Assembly (NCBI GenBank): GCA_904419315.1 | Contig: CAJFQY010000001.1 | Span: forward strand, 173,591-237,590 | Reading direction: 5' to 3' | Length of the DNA stretch: 64,000 nucleotides | Source of the DNA: Zongyangia gallinarum | GTDB taxonomy: Bacteria > Bacillota > Clostridia > Oscillospirales > Ruminococcaceae | Shown: positions 57,105 through 64,000 of the stretch, piece after piece | Layout: every line of letters begins with the position of its first letter | How positions within the stretch are numbered: the stretch's first letter is position 1 | The notes under the pieces: model-generated | What the model saw: the letters and a program-made list of their open reading frames with translations, nothing else | Database searches by the model: none | What the model was told of the DNA's origin: nothing | Made by a program: the position numbers and the translations under genes

Positions 57105-58637
57105 TTATCCCTCGGCAGAGAATTCGTACCGGGTAAACTGATGATAGGTTTCCCCCGGCCGGAGAATGGGATCAGGGAAAGCGGGCTGATTGATGGAGTC
57201 GGGATAGCGCTGGGGCTCAAAGCAGATGCCGCTGCGGGAGACAAGCACCTTTCCATACCGGTCCACATCCGCCCCGGTGAGGAAGTTGCCGCTGTAGACC
57301 TGCATCCCCTCGCAGTCGGAGTAAACCTTCATGGTAATGCCGCTCAAGGGACTGTAAAGCCACGCCTTTTCCTCCTCGGCGGCGTTTTCAAAGCTGTAAC
57401 AGTGGTCGATGCCTCCCACAATATCCAGCAGCCGGTCCTTCTGGGAGAGGACGTCCCCCACACAGGTTTTCCTCCGCAGATCTAGGACCGTCCCCGCTAC
57501 GTCGACAAAGGTGCCGTCGGGCATGCCGGTGTCGTCGATCTGAAGATAGCGGCTGGCGTTAACCTGAACCTGATGGCCGCAGACATCCCCGCCCCGGCCT
57601 CCAGCCAGGTGGAAGAAGCTGTGGTTGGTCAGATTGACAATGGTAGGCCGGTCGGTCATGGCTTCATATTCGATACGCAGGGCATTGCCCTCCAGAGAAT
57701 AGGAGACAATGGCGGAGAGCCGGCCTGGATATCCTTCCTCGCCACCGGGGCTTATATAACGCAGCCGCAGGGTTTCCCCGTCGATCTGTCCCTGCCACAC
57801 CTTGCGGTTAAAGCCTTCCTTTCCGCCATGGAGGTGATTACTTCCGTCGTTCTGGGTCAGCTGATAGGTGATGCCATCCAGGGTGAAACGGCCGTCCCGA
57901 ACCCGGTTGCCATAACGGCCTACCACACAGCCCAGATAGGCGGTCTGCTTTTCATAATCCTCCACACTGCCCAGGGATAGGACTACATTGACTTCCTCTC
58001 CCTCCTTGTCCCTGACAAACAGGGACTGGACGGTGCAGCCATATTCCAGAATTTCCGTCTGAATCTGCCCATTAGAGAGGGTAAAAGCCTTCACTTCCTG
58101 ACCGTCTCTGGTCTGGCCGAACACACGGCTTGTAATCTTTGTCATCCTTTCTTCCTCCTTTGCTGTCTCGCCTTCGGCGTAGAGCTGTTTTTCCATCCGC
58201 CAATAGTCTAAAATTCCGCCCTGCTTCCCGATGACCTGCTCGTGGGAAACTTCACGGTATCCATGCTTTTTATAGAGGGGTTTGCCGGGGATGGAAGCAT
58301 CCAGATACACCTGCCTTTGTCCGGCCTTTATGGCAGCCGCTTCCAGTGCCAGCAGGAGCCTGGTGCCATGCCCCCGCCCTTGATAGGACGGGTGGATGTA
58401 GATCTGCCGGATCTCCTCCCCCCGCAGGCATCCCACCCCTACAGGGTCCTCTCCCTCATAGGAGAGGAGGACTAAGTCCTTTTCCAACCCTTCCAGGATA
58501 TTCTCTAAGCTGTGATGTTCTAGGAACATGTCCACCGCTTCTTCACAGTAGACACCCGAATAGCTGCCCCGGACAGATGCTTCCACAATTTGGCGCACCA
58601 AGCCGCTCTGGTCAGGTGTCGCTTTTCTGATACTCAA
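57105..58637 (-). CDS. GNAT acetyltransferase fused in frame to aldose 1-epimerase
   Basis: 510 residues. Residues 1 to about 155 are a GNAT domain with the acetyl-CoA loop YIHPSYQGRGHGTRLLLA. Residues 165-510 are a complete galactose mutarotase: GRYGNRVRDGRF, NHLHGGKEGFNRKVW, TNHSFFHLAGG and CFEPQRYPDSINQPAF. No stop lies between them. However, an ATG at residue 165 (58145) has AAAGGAGG eight bases upstream, an excellent ribosome site. So a free GalM (57105-58145) is probably also or mainly made, and the fusion may come from loss of a stop codon. galE lies just upstream in the same direction, which fits galactose use. Confidence 0.85.
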   Translation of the reverse strand: MSIRKATPDQSGLVRQIVEASVRGSYSGVYCEEAVDMFLEHHSLENILEGLEKDLVLLSYEGEDPVGVGCLRGEEIRQIYIHPSYQGRGHGTRLLLALEAAAIKAGQRQVYLDASIPGKPLYKKHGYREVSHEQVIGKQGGILDYWRMEKQLYAEGETAKEEERMTKITSRVFGQTRDGQEVKAFTLSNGQIQTEILEYGCTVQSLFVRDKEGEEVNVVLSLGSVEDYEKQTAYLGCVVGRYGNRVRDGRFTLDGITYQLTQNDGSNHLHGGKEGFNRKVWQGQIDGETLRLRYISPGGEEGYPGRLSAIVSYSLEGNALRIEYEAMTDRPTIVNLTNHSFFHLAGGRGGDVCGHQVQVNASRYLQIDDTGMPDGTFVDVAGTVLDLRRKTCVGDVLSQKDRLLDIVGGIDHCYSFENAAEEEKAWLYSPLSGITMKVYSDCEGMQVYSGNFLTGADVDRYGKVLVSRSGICFEPQRYPDSINQPAFPDPILRPGETYHQFTRYEFSAEG

Positions 58638-58658
58638 CTGCCTTCCCCCACTGCTTAC

Positions 58659-59666
58659 TCAAAGTCCCGCCGGGTTATTCTGGGTAAAGTTCCAACTGTC
58701 CCGGCACATATCGTCTAAGCTTCTCTTGGCCTCCCAACCGAAAATCGCTTTGGCTTTGGAGGGATCGGCGTAATATTCCCCGATGTCCCCAGGCCTCCGG
58801 GGATCGACTACATAGGGGATGGGTTTGCCGCAGGCCCGCTCATAGGCAGCTACTACCTCTAACACACTGCATCCCCGGCCAGTGCCCAGGTTCACCGCGT
58901 CCACCCCGGTGTGGCCGGATACGTATTCCAGAGCCTTCAGGTGTCCTTCGGCCAGATCGCAGACATGAACATAATCCCGTACCCCAGTCCCATCGGCGGT
59001 GTCATAGTCGTTCCCAAAGACATGGAGTTTTTCCAGCTTGCCCACCGCCACCTGGCAGATGTAGGGGAGAAGGTTGTTGGGGATTCCGTTGGGGTCCTCC
59101 CCAATGAGGCCGCTTTCATGGGCGCCGATGGGGTTAAAATACCGCAGGAGGGAGATGCTCCACTCCGGGTCAGAACGGCCCAGATCGGTGAGAATCTGCT
59201 CTACCATCAGCTTGGTGAAGCCGTAGGGATTCACCGGCCCGGTGGGGAATTCCTCCCGGTAGGGGATGGGGTTTTGGGGGCCGTAGACGGTGGCAGAGGA
59301 GGAGAATACCATCTTTTTGCAACCAAACTGCCTCATGACTTCACAGAGGACCAGGGTGCCGGCTACATTGTTTTGGTAGTATTCCAGAGGCTTTCGCACC
59401 GATTCCCCCACCGCTTTCAGCCCCGCGAAGTGGATGACCGCGTCGATGTCGTAAGCGGAAAAAATCTGCTCCAGCCCCGCCCGGTCTCTGATGTCCACCT
59501 GGTAGAAGGGGAAAGCTTTTCCGGTGATCTGGGTGATGCGATGCACTGCCTCCAACTTTGCGTTGGAGAGATTGTCCGCCACCACAATGTCATAACCCGC
59601 CTGTAAAAGCGCCACACAGGTGTGGCTTCCGATAAAACCGGCGCCGCCGGTAATGAAAACCCTCAT
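58659..59666 (-). CDS. galE: UDP-glucose 4-epimerase
   Basis: 335 residues, extended short-chain dehydrogenase fold. NAD-binding ITGGAGFIGSHTCVALLQAG, catalytic Ser/Tyr/Lys in SSSATVYG and YGFTKLMVEQIL, RYFNPIGAHESGLIGEDPNG, and LGTGRGCSVLEVV are diagnostic. It interconverts UDP-galactose and UDP-glucose. The open frame extends 41 codons upstream, but that part overlaps the promoter and has no ribosome site, so the ATG at MRVFITGGAG is used. The GNAT-galM gene follows after 21 bases. Confidence 0.96.
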   Translation of the reverse strand: MRVFITGGAGFIGSHTCVALLQAGYDIVVADNLSNAKLEAVHRITQITGKAFPFYQVDIRDRAGLEQIFSAYDIDAVIHFAGLKAVGESVRKPLEYYQNNVAGTLVLCEVMRQFGCKKMVFSSSATVYGPQNPIPYREEFPTGPVNPYGFTKLMVEQILTDLGRSDPEWSISLLRYFNPIGAHESGLIGEDPNGIPNNLLPYICQVAVGKLEKLHVFGNDYDTADGTGVRDYVHVCDLAEGHLKALEYVSGHTGVDAVNLGTGRGCSVLEVVAAYERACGKPIPYVVDPRRPGDIGEYYADPSKAKAIFGWEAKRSLDDMCRDSWNFTQNNPAGL

Positions 59667-59711
59667 AGTCCTGTCCTTCCTTCCCGCAGGGGGAATTTGT
59701 TTTCTCCCTTT

Positions 59712-59740
59712 ATTATAGCCGCAACCGGCTGCCGGCACAA
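59712..59740 (-). promoter_or_regulatory. Promoter of galE
   Basis: On the minus strand TTGTGC (59740-59735) and TATAAT (59717-59712) are 17 bases apart. Confidence 0.7.
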
Positions 59741-59752
59741 GAAGAGGGAAAG

Positions 59753-59786
59753 AAAAAAGGAAGCGCGGAGAAATCCCCGCGCCTCC
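59753..59786 (-). terminator. Terminator of the aldo/keto reductase gene cluster
   Basis: GCGCGG pairs with CCGCGC, extended by GGA/TCC, and a run of six T's follows on the minus strand, 25 bases after the stop codon. Confidence 0.8.
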
Positions 59787-59810
59787 CAAAAAGGAAAATG
59801 AAAAATTGAG

Positions 59811-60668
59811 TTAGTCTACGTTGAAGTTGTCCGGGTGCTCGCTCAGACGGCCGATCTTGCCCAGGGTGTCGATGTAAGCCATATCCTCATCGGAGATGTT
59901 GAAGTCAAACACATCGGCGTTGTTGCGGATCCTGTCCTCATGGACGGATTTGGGCAGAGGCAGAACACCCTTCTGCAGCTCCCAGCGGATGCAGATCTGA
60001 GCCACAGATTTGTTGTATTTGGCGGCCACTTCTTTGAGCAGGTCATTGGAGAAAGCTTTGCCCTGCATCAGCGGTCCCCAGGACTCGACCAGGATGTTGT
60101 GCTCATTGCAGTAGGGGACGGTCTCGTCCTGATGGAAAGCGGGATGGTACTCCAGCTGGTTGACCATGGGTTTGATCTCTGCGACCTTCATGAGAGGCTC
60201 CAGATGATGGGGCATGAAGTTGCTGACACCGATGGCTTTGATCCGGCCGGCTTTGTACAGCTCCTCAAATGCTTTCCAGGTACCGGCGTTGAGCTGCTGC
60301 CAATCATGTTTATGGTTGTGGGGGATGGGCCAGTGGATCAGATACAGATCCAGATACTCCAGGCCCAGGTCCTTCATGGTCTTCTCAAAAGCGGCCAGGG
60401 TGGTCTCATAGCCCTGCTCGGAATTCCACAGCTTGCTGGTGATGAACAGCTCCTCCCGGGGGACGCCGCACTCCTTGATGCCCTGTCCTACGCCGACCTC
60501 GTTGCCGTAAACAGCAGCGGTGTCGATGTGGCGGTAACCCACCTTGATGGCGGTTTTGACGGCCTCGCAGACCTCGTCGTTGGGGGTCAGGAAGGTGCCG
60601 AAACCGATGCAGGGGATTTTAACCCCGTTATTGAGCACATAGCAGTCTGTCAAGCTTTTCATGTTCAT
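59811..60668 (-). CDS. Aldo/keto reductase, copy 1 of 3
   Basis: 285 residues, AKR5-like. Catalytic residues: Asp and Tyr in HIDTAAVYGNE, Lys in FITSKLWN, His in LYLIHWPIPHN. The C-terminal NADPH-binding pattern is LPLPKSVHEDRIRNNADVFD. It reduces aldehydes or ketones, with a substrate not readable from sequence. AAGGAG precedes the first ATG; a second ATG lies two codons in. It shares long identical stretches with the next two genes, showing tandem duplication. Confidence 0.93.
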   Translation of the reverse strand: MNMKSLTDCYVLNNGVKIPCIGFGTFLTPNDEVCEAVKTAIKVGYRHIDTAAVYGNEVGVGQGIKECGVPREELFITSKLWNSEQGYETTLAAFEKTMKDLGLEYLDLYLIHWPIPHNHKHDWQQLNAGTWKAFEELYKAGRIKAIGVSNFMPHHLEPLMKVAEIKPMVNQLEYHPAFHQDETVPYCNEHNILVESWGPLMQGKAFSNDLLKEVAAKYNKSVAQICIRWELQKGVLPLPKSVHEDRIRNNADVFDFNISDEDMAYIDTLGKIGRLSEHPDNFNVD

Positions 60669-60845
60669 TGGTTTTCGCTCCTTTTTCTATAAATCTGTAT
60701 TGATTTGCAGGTAAAATGAGTAACTATCGTTAGTATACATCATTTTTCTGTTCAAAAAAAGCCCATTTGGTAAACTTTTGAGTAAAAATTGATGTTTTGA
60801 TATTTTGACGAAAAACAGGCGTTTTCCCCGTGGGAGTTTATCTAT

Positions 60846-61697
60846 TTAGTCCAGGTCGAAATGATCCGGATGTTTGCCCAAGCGGCCGATTTTTCCCAGG
60901 GTATTGATGGTGGCCATATCCTCGTCAGAGATTTCAAAGCTGAAAATATCGGCGTTGTTTTTCATCTTCTCTACCGTAGACGCCTTGGGAAGGGGGAGGA
61001 TCCCCCGCTGCATTTCCCAGCGAAGGCAGATTTGGGCGATAGATTTGTTGTATTTCGCCGCCATCTCCTTGAGCAGTTCATTGGAGAAAGCCTTGCCCTG
61101 CATTAAGGGGCCCCAAGCTTCCACCAGGATATTGTGCTCTTTACAGTAGGCGACAGTCTCATCCTCATGGCAGGCGGGGTGGAATTCCACCTGATCCACC
61201 ATGGGCTTTATATTCGCCACCTCCATGAGAGGCTCTAGGTGATGGGGAAGGAAGTTGCTGACGCCGATGGCGCGGATCCTTTTTGCGTTGTAGAGTTCTT
61301 CAAAGGCCTTCCAGGTGCCGGCGTTGAGCTGTTGCCAGTCATGGTCATGCCCTTTGGGAATGGGCCAGTGGATCAGATACAGATCCAGATAACCAATATC
61401 CAGCTCCTTCATGGTCTTCTCAAAATCAGCCATGGTGGCGTCATAGCCCTGGTTGGAGTTCCATACCTTGCTGGTGACAAAAAGCTCCTCTCTGGGGACG
61501 CCGCACTCCCGGATCCCCCGGCCCACGCCTACCTGGTTCTGATAAAATGCGGCAGCGTCAATGTGACGGTAGCCGACACTGACAGCGTTTTTGACGGCCT
61601 TACAGGAATCCTCGTCGGAGAGCAGCCAGGTTCCAAAGCCGATGCAGGGGATTTTTACGCCGTTGGAGAGGGTATAACAATCGTTCAGGCTTTTCAT
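60846..61697 (-). CDS. Aldo/keto reductase, copy 2 of 3
   Basis: 283 residues. Catalytic Asp and Tyr replaced in part: HIDAAAFYQNQ keeps Asp and Tyr; Lys is in FVTSKVWN, His in LYLIHWPIPKG. The end ILPLPKASTVEKMKNNADIF matches its neighbours. About 180 bases separate it from copy 1, with a possible separate promoter. GAAAGGA precedes the ATG. Very similar to copy 1 across the whole length. Confidence 0.93.
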   Translation of the reverse strand: MKSLNDCYTLSNGVKIPCIGFGTWLLSDEDSCKAVKNAVSVGYRHIDAAAFYQNQVGVGRGIRECGVPREELFVTSKVWNSNQGYDATMADFEKTMKELDIGYLDLYLIHWPIPKGHDHDWQQLNAGTWKAFEELYNAKRIRAIGVSNFLPHHLEPLMEVANIKPMVDQVEFHPACHEDETVAYCKEHNILVEAWGPLMQGKAFSNELLKEMAAKYNKSIAQICLRWEMQRGILPLPKASTVEKMKNNADIFSFEISDEDMATINTLGKIGRLGKHPDHFDLD

Positions 61698-61722
61698 CTA
61701 GGTTGTCCTTTCTTTATCCTGT

Positions 61723-62577
61723 TTAATCAGGATAGATGGTGTCCGGATGTGGTCCCAGGCGGCCGATGGTTTCTAGAGAGCTGATGGCCTTCATATCCTC
61801 AGCGGTCAGGGAGAAATCAAACACATCGCCATTTTGGCGGATGCGGTCGGGGTTCACCGATTTGGGCAGGGGGAGGAAGCCGTTTTGCAGGCTCCAGCGG
61901 ACGCAGACCTGGGCAGGCGTCTTCCCGTATTTATTGCCGATCTCGATAAGCAGTGGATGCTGCATCTGCTTGCCCTGCATCATGGGGCTCCAAGCCTCGA
62001 TGACCATCCCTTTTTCTTTGCAGAATTTGACGATTTCATCCTGATGGTAGCCGGGATGCAGCTCCAACTGGTTGACCATGGGCATAATCTTGGCCCGCTC
62101 CAACAAGGGCTGGAGATGATAGGTCAAGAAGTTGCTGATACCGATAGCGCGAACCCGTCCCTCTTCATAGAGTTCCTCAAAGGCACGCCAGGTTTGATAG
62201 GAATGCTCCTGCCAATCCTGCTTGTGACCTCTGGCAATGGGCCAGTGGATCAGATATAGGTCCAGATATTCCAGCCCCAGCTCCTTCATGGTCACTTCAA
62301 AGGCAGCTTTGGTCTCCTTGTAGCCCTGATTGACATTGCGCAGCTTGCTGGTGACAAAAATCTGTTCCCGGGGAAGGCCACACTCCCGCACAGCCTTGCC
62401 TACGCTGGCCTCGTTGCCATAGGCCACAGCGGTATCAATGTGACGATAGCCCGCTTCAATCGCGGCCTTGACAGCCCTGACGCAGGTCTCTCCGTCATCG
62501 GTTAGATATGTGCCGAGACCTACACAGGGGATTTTTACGCCGTTGGGCAGCGTATAACAATCCTGTAAACTGTTCAT
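61723..62577 (-). CDS. Aldo/keto reductase, copy 3 of 3
   Basis: 284 residues. Asp and Tyr in HIDTAVAYGNE, Lys in FVTSKLRN, His in LYLIHWPIARG, and FLPLPKSVNPDRIRQNGDVF at the cofactor site. It is the most divergent copy and the first transcribed; copy 2 follows after 25 bases, so both are probably cotranscribed. AAAGGAG precedes the ATG. A TATAAT (minus strand, near 62620) lies upstream with only a weak -35. Confidence 0.93.
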   Translation of the reverse strand: MNSLQDCYTLPNGVKIPCVGLGTYLTDDGETCVRAVKAAIEAGYRHIDTAVAYGNEASVGKAVRECGLPREQIFVTSKLRNVNQGYKETKAAFEVTMKELGLEYLDLYLIHWPIARGHKQDWQEHSYQTWRAFEELYEEGRVRAIGISNFLTYHLQPLLERAKIMPMVNQLELHPGYHQDEIVKFCKEKGMVIEAWSPMMQGKQMQHPLLIEIGNKYGKTPAQVCVRWSLQNGFLPLPKSVNPDRIRQNGDVFDFSLTAEDMKAISSLETIGRLGPHPDTIYPD

Positions 62578-62758
62578 TGTCTCACGCTCCTTTGGTTGTC
62601 ATTACATATTGTGGTTTCATTATACTACTTTTTTGCTGTTATGCCTACTTATTTTCTTTAGAGAAATTCATTTTCTACCTTTCATACAAAAAAACAAGAA
62701 AGAAATCGAAGGTGGAACAAGTTCCCCGACAGTTTGAATATGGTTGTGGAGAGAATGG

Positions 62759-62788
62759 TTGATTTTTAGGGGAAAGAGAGTATATAAT
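62759..62788 (+). promoter_or_regulatory. Promoter of the amidohydrolase gene
   Basis: TTGATT (62759-62764) and TATAAT (62783-62788) with an 18-base spacer. It places the start near 62795, which rules out the earlier in-frame ATG at 62744. Confidence 0.65.
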
Positions 62789-62824
62789 AGAATTTCAGAA
62801 AAACAGGGGAAAGGATGGAACAAT

Positions 62825-63640
62825 ATGTATAGAGTGGCGGATGCCCATACCCATATATATGCTCTTAAAATTGCGGAAGCGGCCACCAGCGGTATCTTTA
62901 ACTTTTATGGGTTTCCCTATCATGAGGTGCCCCGAGCCGGCACACCGGAACACCTATATGAGGTTTCCAGAAGGGATCATATTTCCCGATGCCTTGTCAG
63001 CCAGGTGGCGATGAAGCCAGGCATTGTGGATGTAATCAACACATTTCTGATGGAACAGTACCATCTCCACCCAGACTTTTATGTCCCCTTTGCAGCGATC
63101 CATCCGGACAGTGAAAATCCCGACAAGCTGATCGAGAGCTTTAAAGAACAGGGCTTTTTTGGGGTCAAGCTTCATCCGGATTATCAAAAGTTCCAGATGG
63201 ATGACCCTAAAATGGATCGGATTTATGACGCCTGCGCAGAGGTAGGACTGCCTATTCTGTTCCATTGCGGCGACAAGCGCTACGATTTTTCCAATCCGGA
63301 CCGGTTGATTCGGGTGATGAAAAAGCATCCCAAGCTCAAGGTGCAGGGCGCGCATTTCGGAGGCTTCAGCGTCTGGGAGGATGCTCTGCGGCTCATTGAT
63401 GCCAGCGAGAACATTGTTTTTGATATTTCCAGCTCCCTGCCTTATATGAATTTAGAGCTGGTACCCCGATTCTTTGAAAAATTCGGAGTTCACCGCTTTT
63501 TCTTCGGATCCGATTATCCGCTCATGACCAGCAGCCATGCAGTGGCGGACTTTTTGGCCTTGGGACTTCCTGAGGAGACCAACCAGGCGGTACTCTATGA
63601 CAATTTTGCAGCTTATTATGGTTTGCAGGATGAAAGATGA
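62825..63640 (+). CDS. Amidohydrolase-family TIM-barrel metal-dependent hydrolase
   Basis: 271 residues, Amidohydro_2 family. The N-terminal metal motif is ADAHTHIY; other ligands lie in VKLHPDYQKF, ILFHCGDKRY and FFGSDYPLM. Relatives include decarboxylases of the ACMSD type and lactonases, so the reaction could be hydrolysis or decarboxylation. The start is the ATG with AAAGGATGG upstream; a 27-codon upstream extension lies before the predicted transcription start. Single-gene unit with its own terminator. Confidence 0.9.
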   Translation: MYRVADAHTHIYALKIAEAATSGIFNFYGFPYHEVPRAGTPEHLYEVSRRDHISRCLVSQVAMKPGIVDVINTFLMEQYHLHPDFYVPFAAIHPDSENPDKLIESFKEQGFFGVKLHPDYQKFQMDDPKMDRIYDACAEVGLPILFHCGDKRYDFSNPDRLIRVMKKHPKLKVQGAHFGGFSVWEDALRLIDASENIVFDISSSLPYMNLELVPRFFEKFGVHRFFFGSDYPLMTSSHAVADFLALGLPEETNQAVLYDNFAAYYGLQDER

Positions 63641-63650
63641 ATGACGCAAG

Positions 63651-63678
63651 AAAAAGCAGCCCATGGGGCTGCTTTTTT
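63651..63678 (+). terminator. Terminator of the amidohydrolase gene
   Basis: AAAAAGCAGCCC pairs with GGGCTGCTTTTTT around ATG, ten bases after the stop codon. Confidence 0.88.
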
Positions 63679-63779
63679 ATCCGGGGGGTTATTCCCATCT
63701 TCGAAAGCCCTCAATATGAAGAAATCGCTGGGCGGGAAGCATCCAAATCAAAAAAAGGTCGAAATTTTAGAATTAGTTC

Positions 63780-63808
63780 TTGACAAAAGGCTCATCATTG
63801 TATAAAAT
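63780..63808 (+). promoter_or_regulatory. Promoter of tRNA-Leu
   Basis: TTGACA (63780-63785) with a TATAAAAT element; TAAAAT (63803-63808) is 17 bases away. It ends 15 bases before the tRNA. Confidence 0.75.
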
Positions 63809-63822
63809 ATTATTTGTCACTT

Positions 63823-63909
63823 GCGGATATGGCGGAATTGGCAGACGCGCTAGATTCAGGTTCTAGTGGTAGCAATACTGTGCAGGTTCAAGTCCTGTTA
63901 TCCGCACCA
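63823..63909 (+). tRNA. tRNA-Leu, anticodon CAG
   Basis: 87 bases including an encoded CCA. Acceptor arms GCGGATA/TATCCGC pair fully with discriminator A. The anticodon stem CTAGA/TCTAG encloses TTCAGGT, giving anticodon CAG. A long variable arm and the T-arm CAGGTTCAAGTCCTG identify a class II leucine tRNA. It reads CTG codons. Confidence 0.96.
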
Positions 63910-63913
63910 GTTT

Positions 63914-63940
63914 GAATGTTCATAACGCAACTGAACATTC
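63914..63940 (+). repeat. Short inverted repeat after tRNA-Leu
   Basis: GAATGTTC and GAACATTC are perfect 8-base arms around 11 bases, directly 3' of the tRNA. It may be a processing hairpin or the first part of the termination region. Confidence 0.45.
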
Positions 63941-63946
63941 CTATGT

Positions 63947-63978
63947 AAAGGAGTAGTCCGAAAGGGCTGCTCCTTTTC
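63947..63978 (+). terminator. Terminator of tRNA-Leu
   Basis: AAAGGAGTAGTCC pairs with GGGCTGCTCCTTT, using two G-U pairs, followed by T-rich sequence. Confidence 0.75.
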
Positions 63979-64000
63979 TCGTTTATCCGGCTTTCCCAAC

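Noticed and set aside
1..64000. CRISPR array, prophage or toxin-antitoxin pair
   Set aside because: No regularly spaced repeats, phage structural genes or typical toxin-antitoxin pairs were seen. The XRE gene at 26940 stands alone with a membrane helix and no toxin partner.

Overview
The window looks like chromosomal DNA of a gut-type Clostridia, most likely an Oscillospiraceae/Ruminococcaceae-like Firmicute. Reasons: mostly GC-rich coding sequence with strong AGGAGG-type ribosome sites, T-box and leader-attenuation regulation, GatCAB-dependent Asn-tRNA synthesis, sortase-like NPxSGD surface anchoring, and DUF6514/DUF5655-type small proteins. The genus is inference. No phage, IS element, CRISPR array or rRNA was seen.

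Layout. 1-6.4 kb: a minus-strand oligopeptide/dipeptide ABC importer (binding lipoprotein, two permeases, two ATPases) followed by a truncated aspartoacylase-type zinc enzyme. 6.8-11.5 kb: a giant wall-anchored GH32 fructan hydrolase. 11.9-13.3 kb: MATE exporter. 13.3-18.8 kb: a T-box leader followed by an aspS-gatC gene fusion, gatA and gatB, the complete indirect Asn-tRNA route. 18.8-22.3 kb: FKBP/trigger-factor-like lipoprotein, an Lsa-type ABC-F protein behind a ribosome-sensing attenuator, and a DUF6514-like small protein. 22.3-26 kb: a sugar-isomerase/acyl-CoA-ligase fusion divergent from a DeoR regulator. 26-29 kb: a chimeric pseudogene, DUF5655 protein, XRE regulator and ABC-2 exporter.

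29-36 kb: a polyamine operon, read speD-speA-speE-speB-carboxyspermidine dehydrogenase-nspC, carrying both known routes to spermidine. It sits behind a roughly 380-nt structured leader ending in an intrinsic terminator. 36-40.8 kb: hexuloisomerase-like SIS protein, DeoC-like aldolase, MFS transporter, GntR/UTRA regulator and a variant cysteine synthase. 40.8-45 kb: a surface-polysaccharide-like operon (GT2-GtrA fusion, NAGPA-type glycosidase, small membrane protein, Cthe_2159-type beta-helix protein).

45-54 kb: a distinctly AT-richer sugar catabolic island (ROK regulator, aldose epimerase, aldo/keto reductase, fucose/arabinose-isomerase-like protein, MglBAC-type importer). 54-64 kb: split transketolase, AraC regulator, galE with a GNAT-galM fused reading frame, three tandem aldo/keto reductases, an amidohydrolase and tRNA-Leu(CAG).

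The strongest leads are the speD leader RNA, the aspS-gatC fusion under a T-box with overlapping Glu/Asn codons, the ABC-F attenuator, and the isomerase-ligase fusion.
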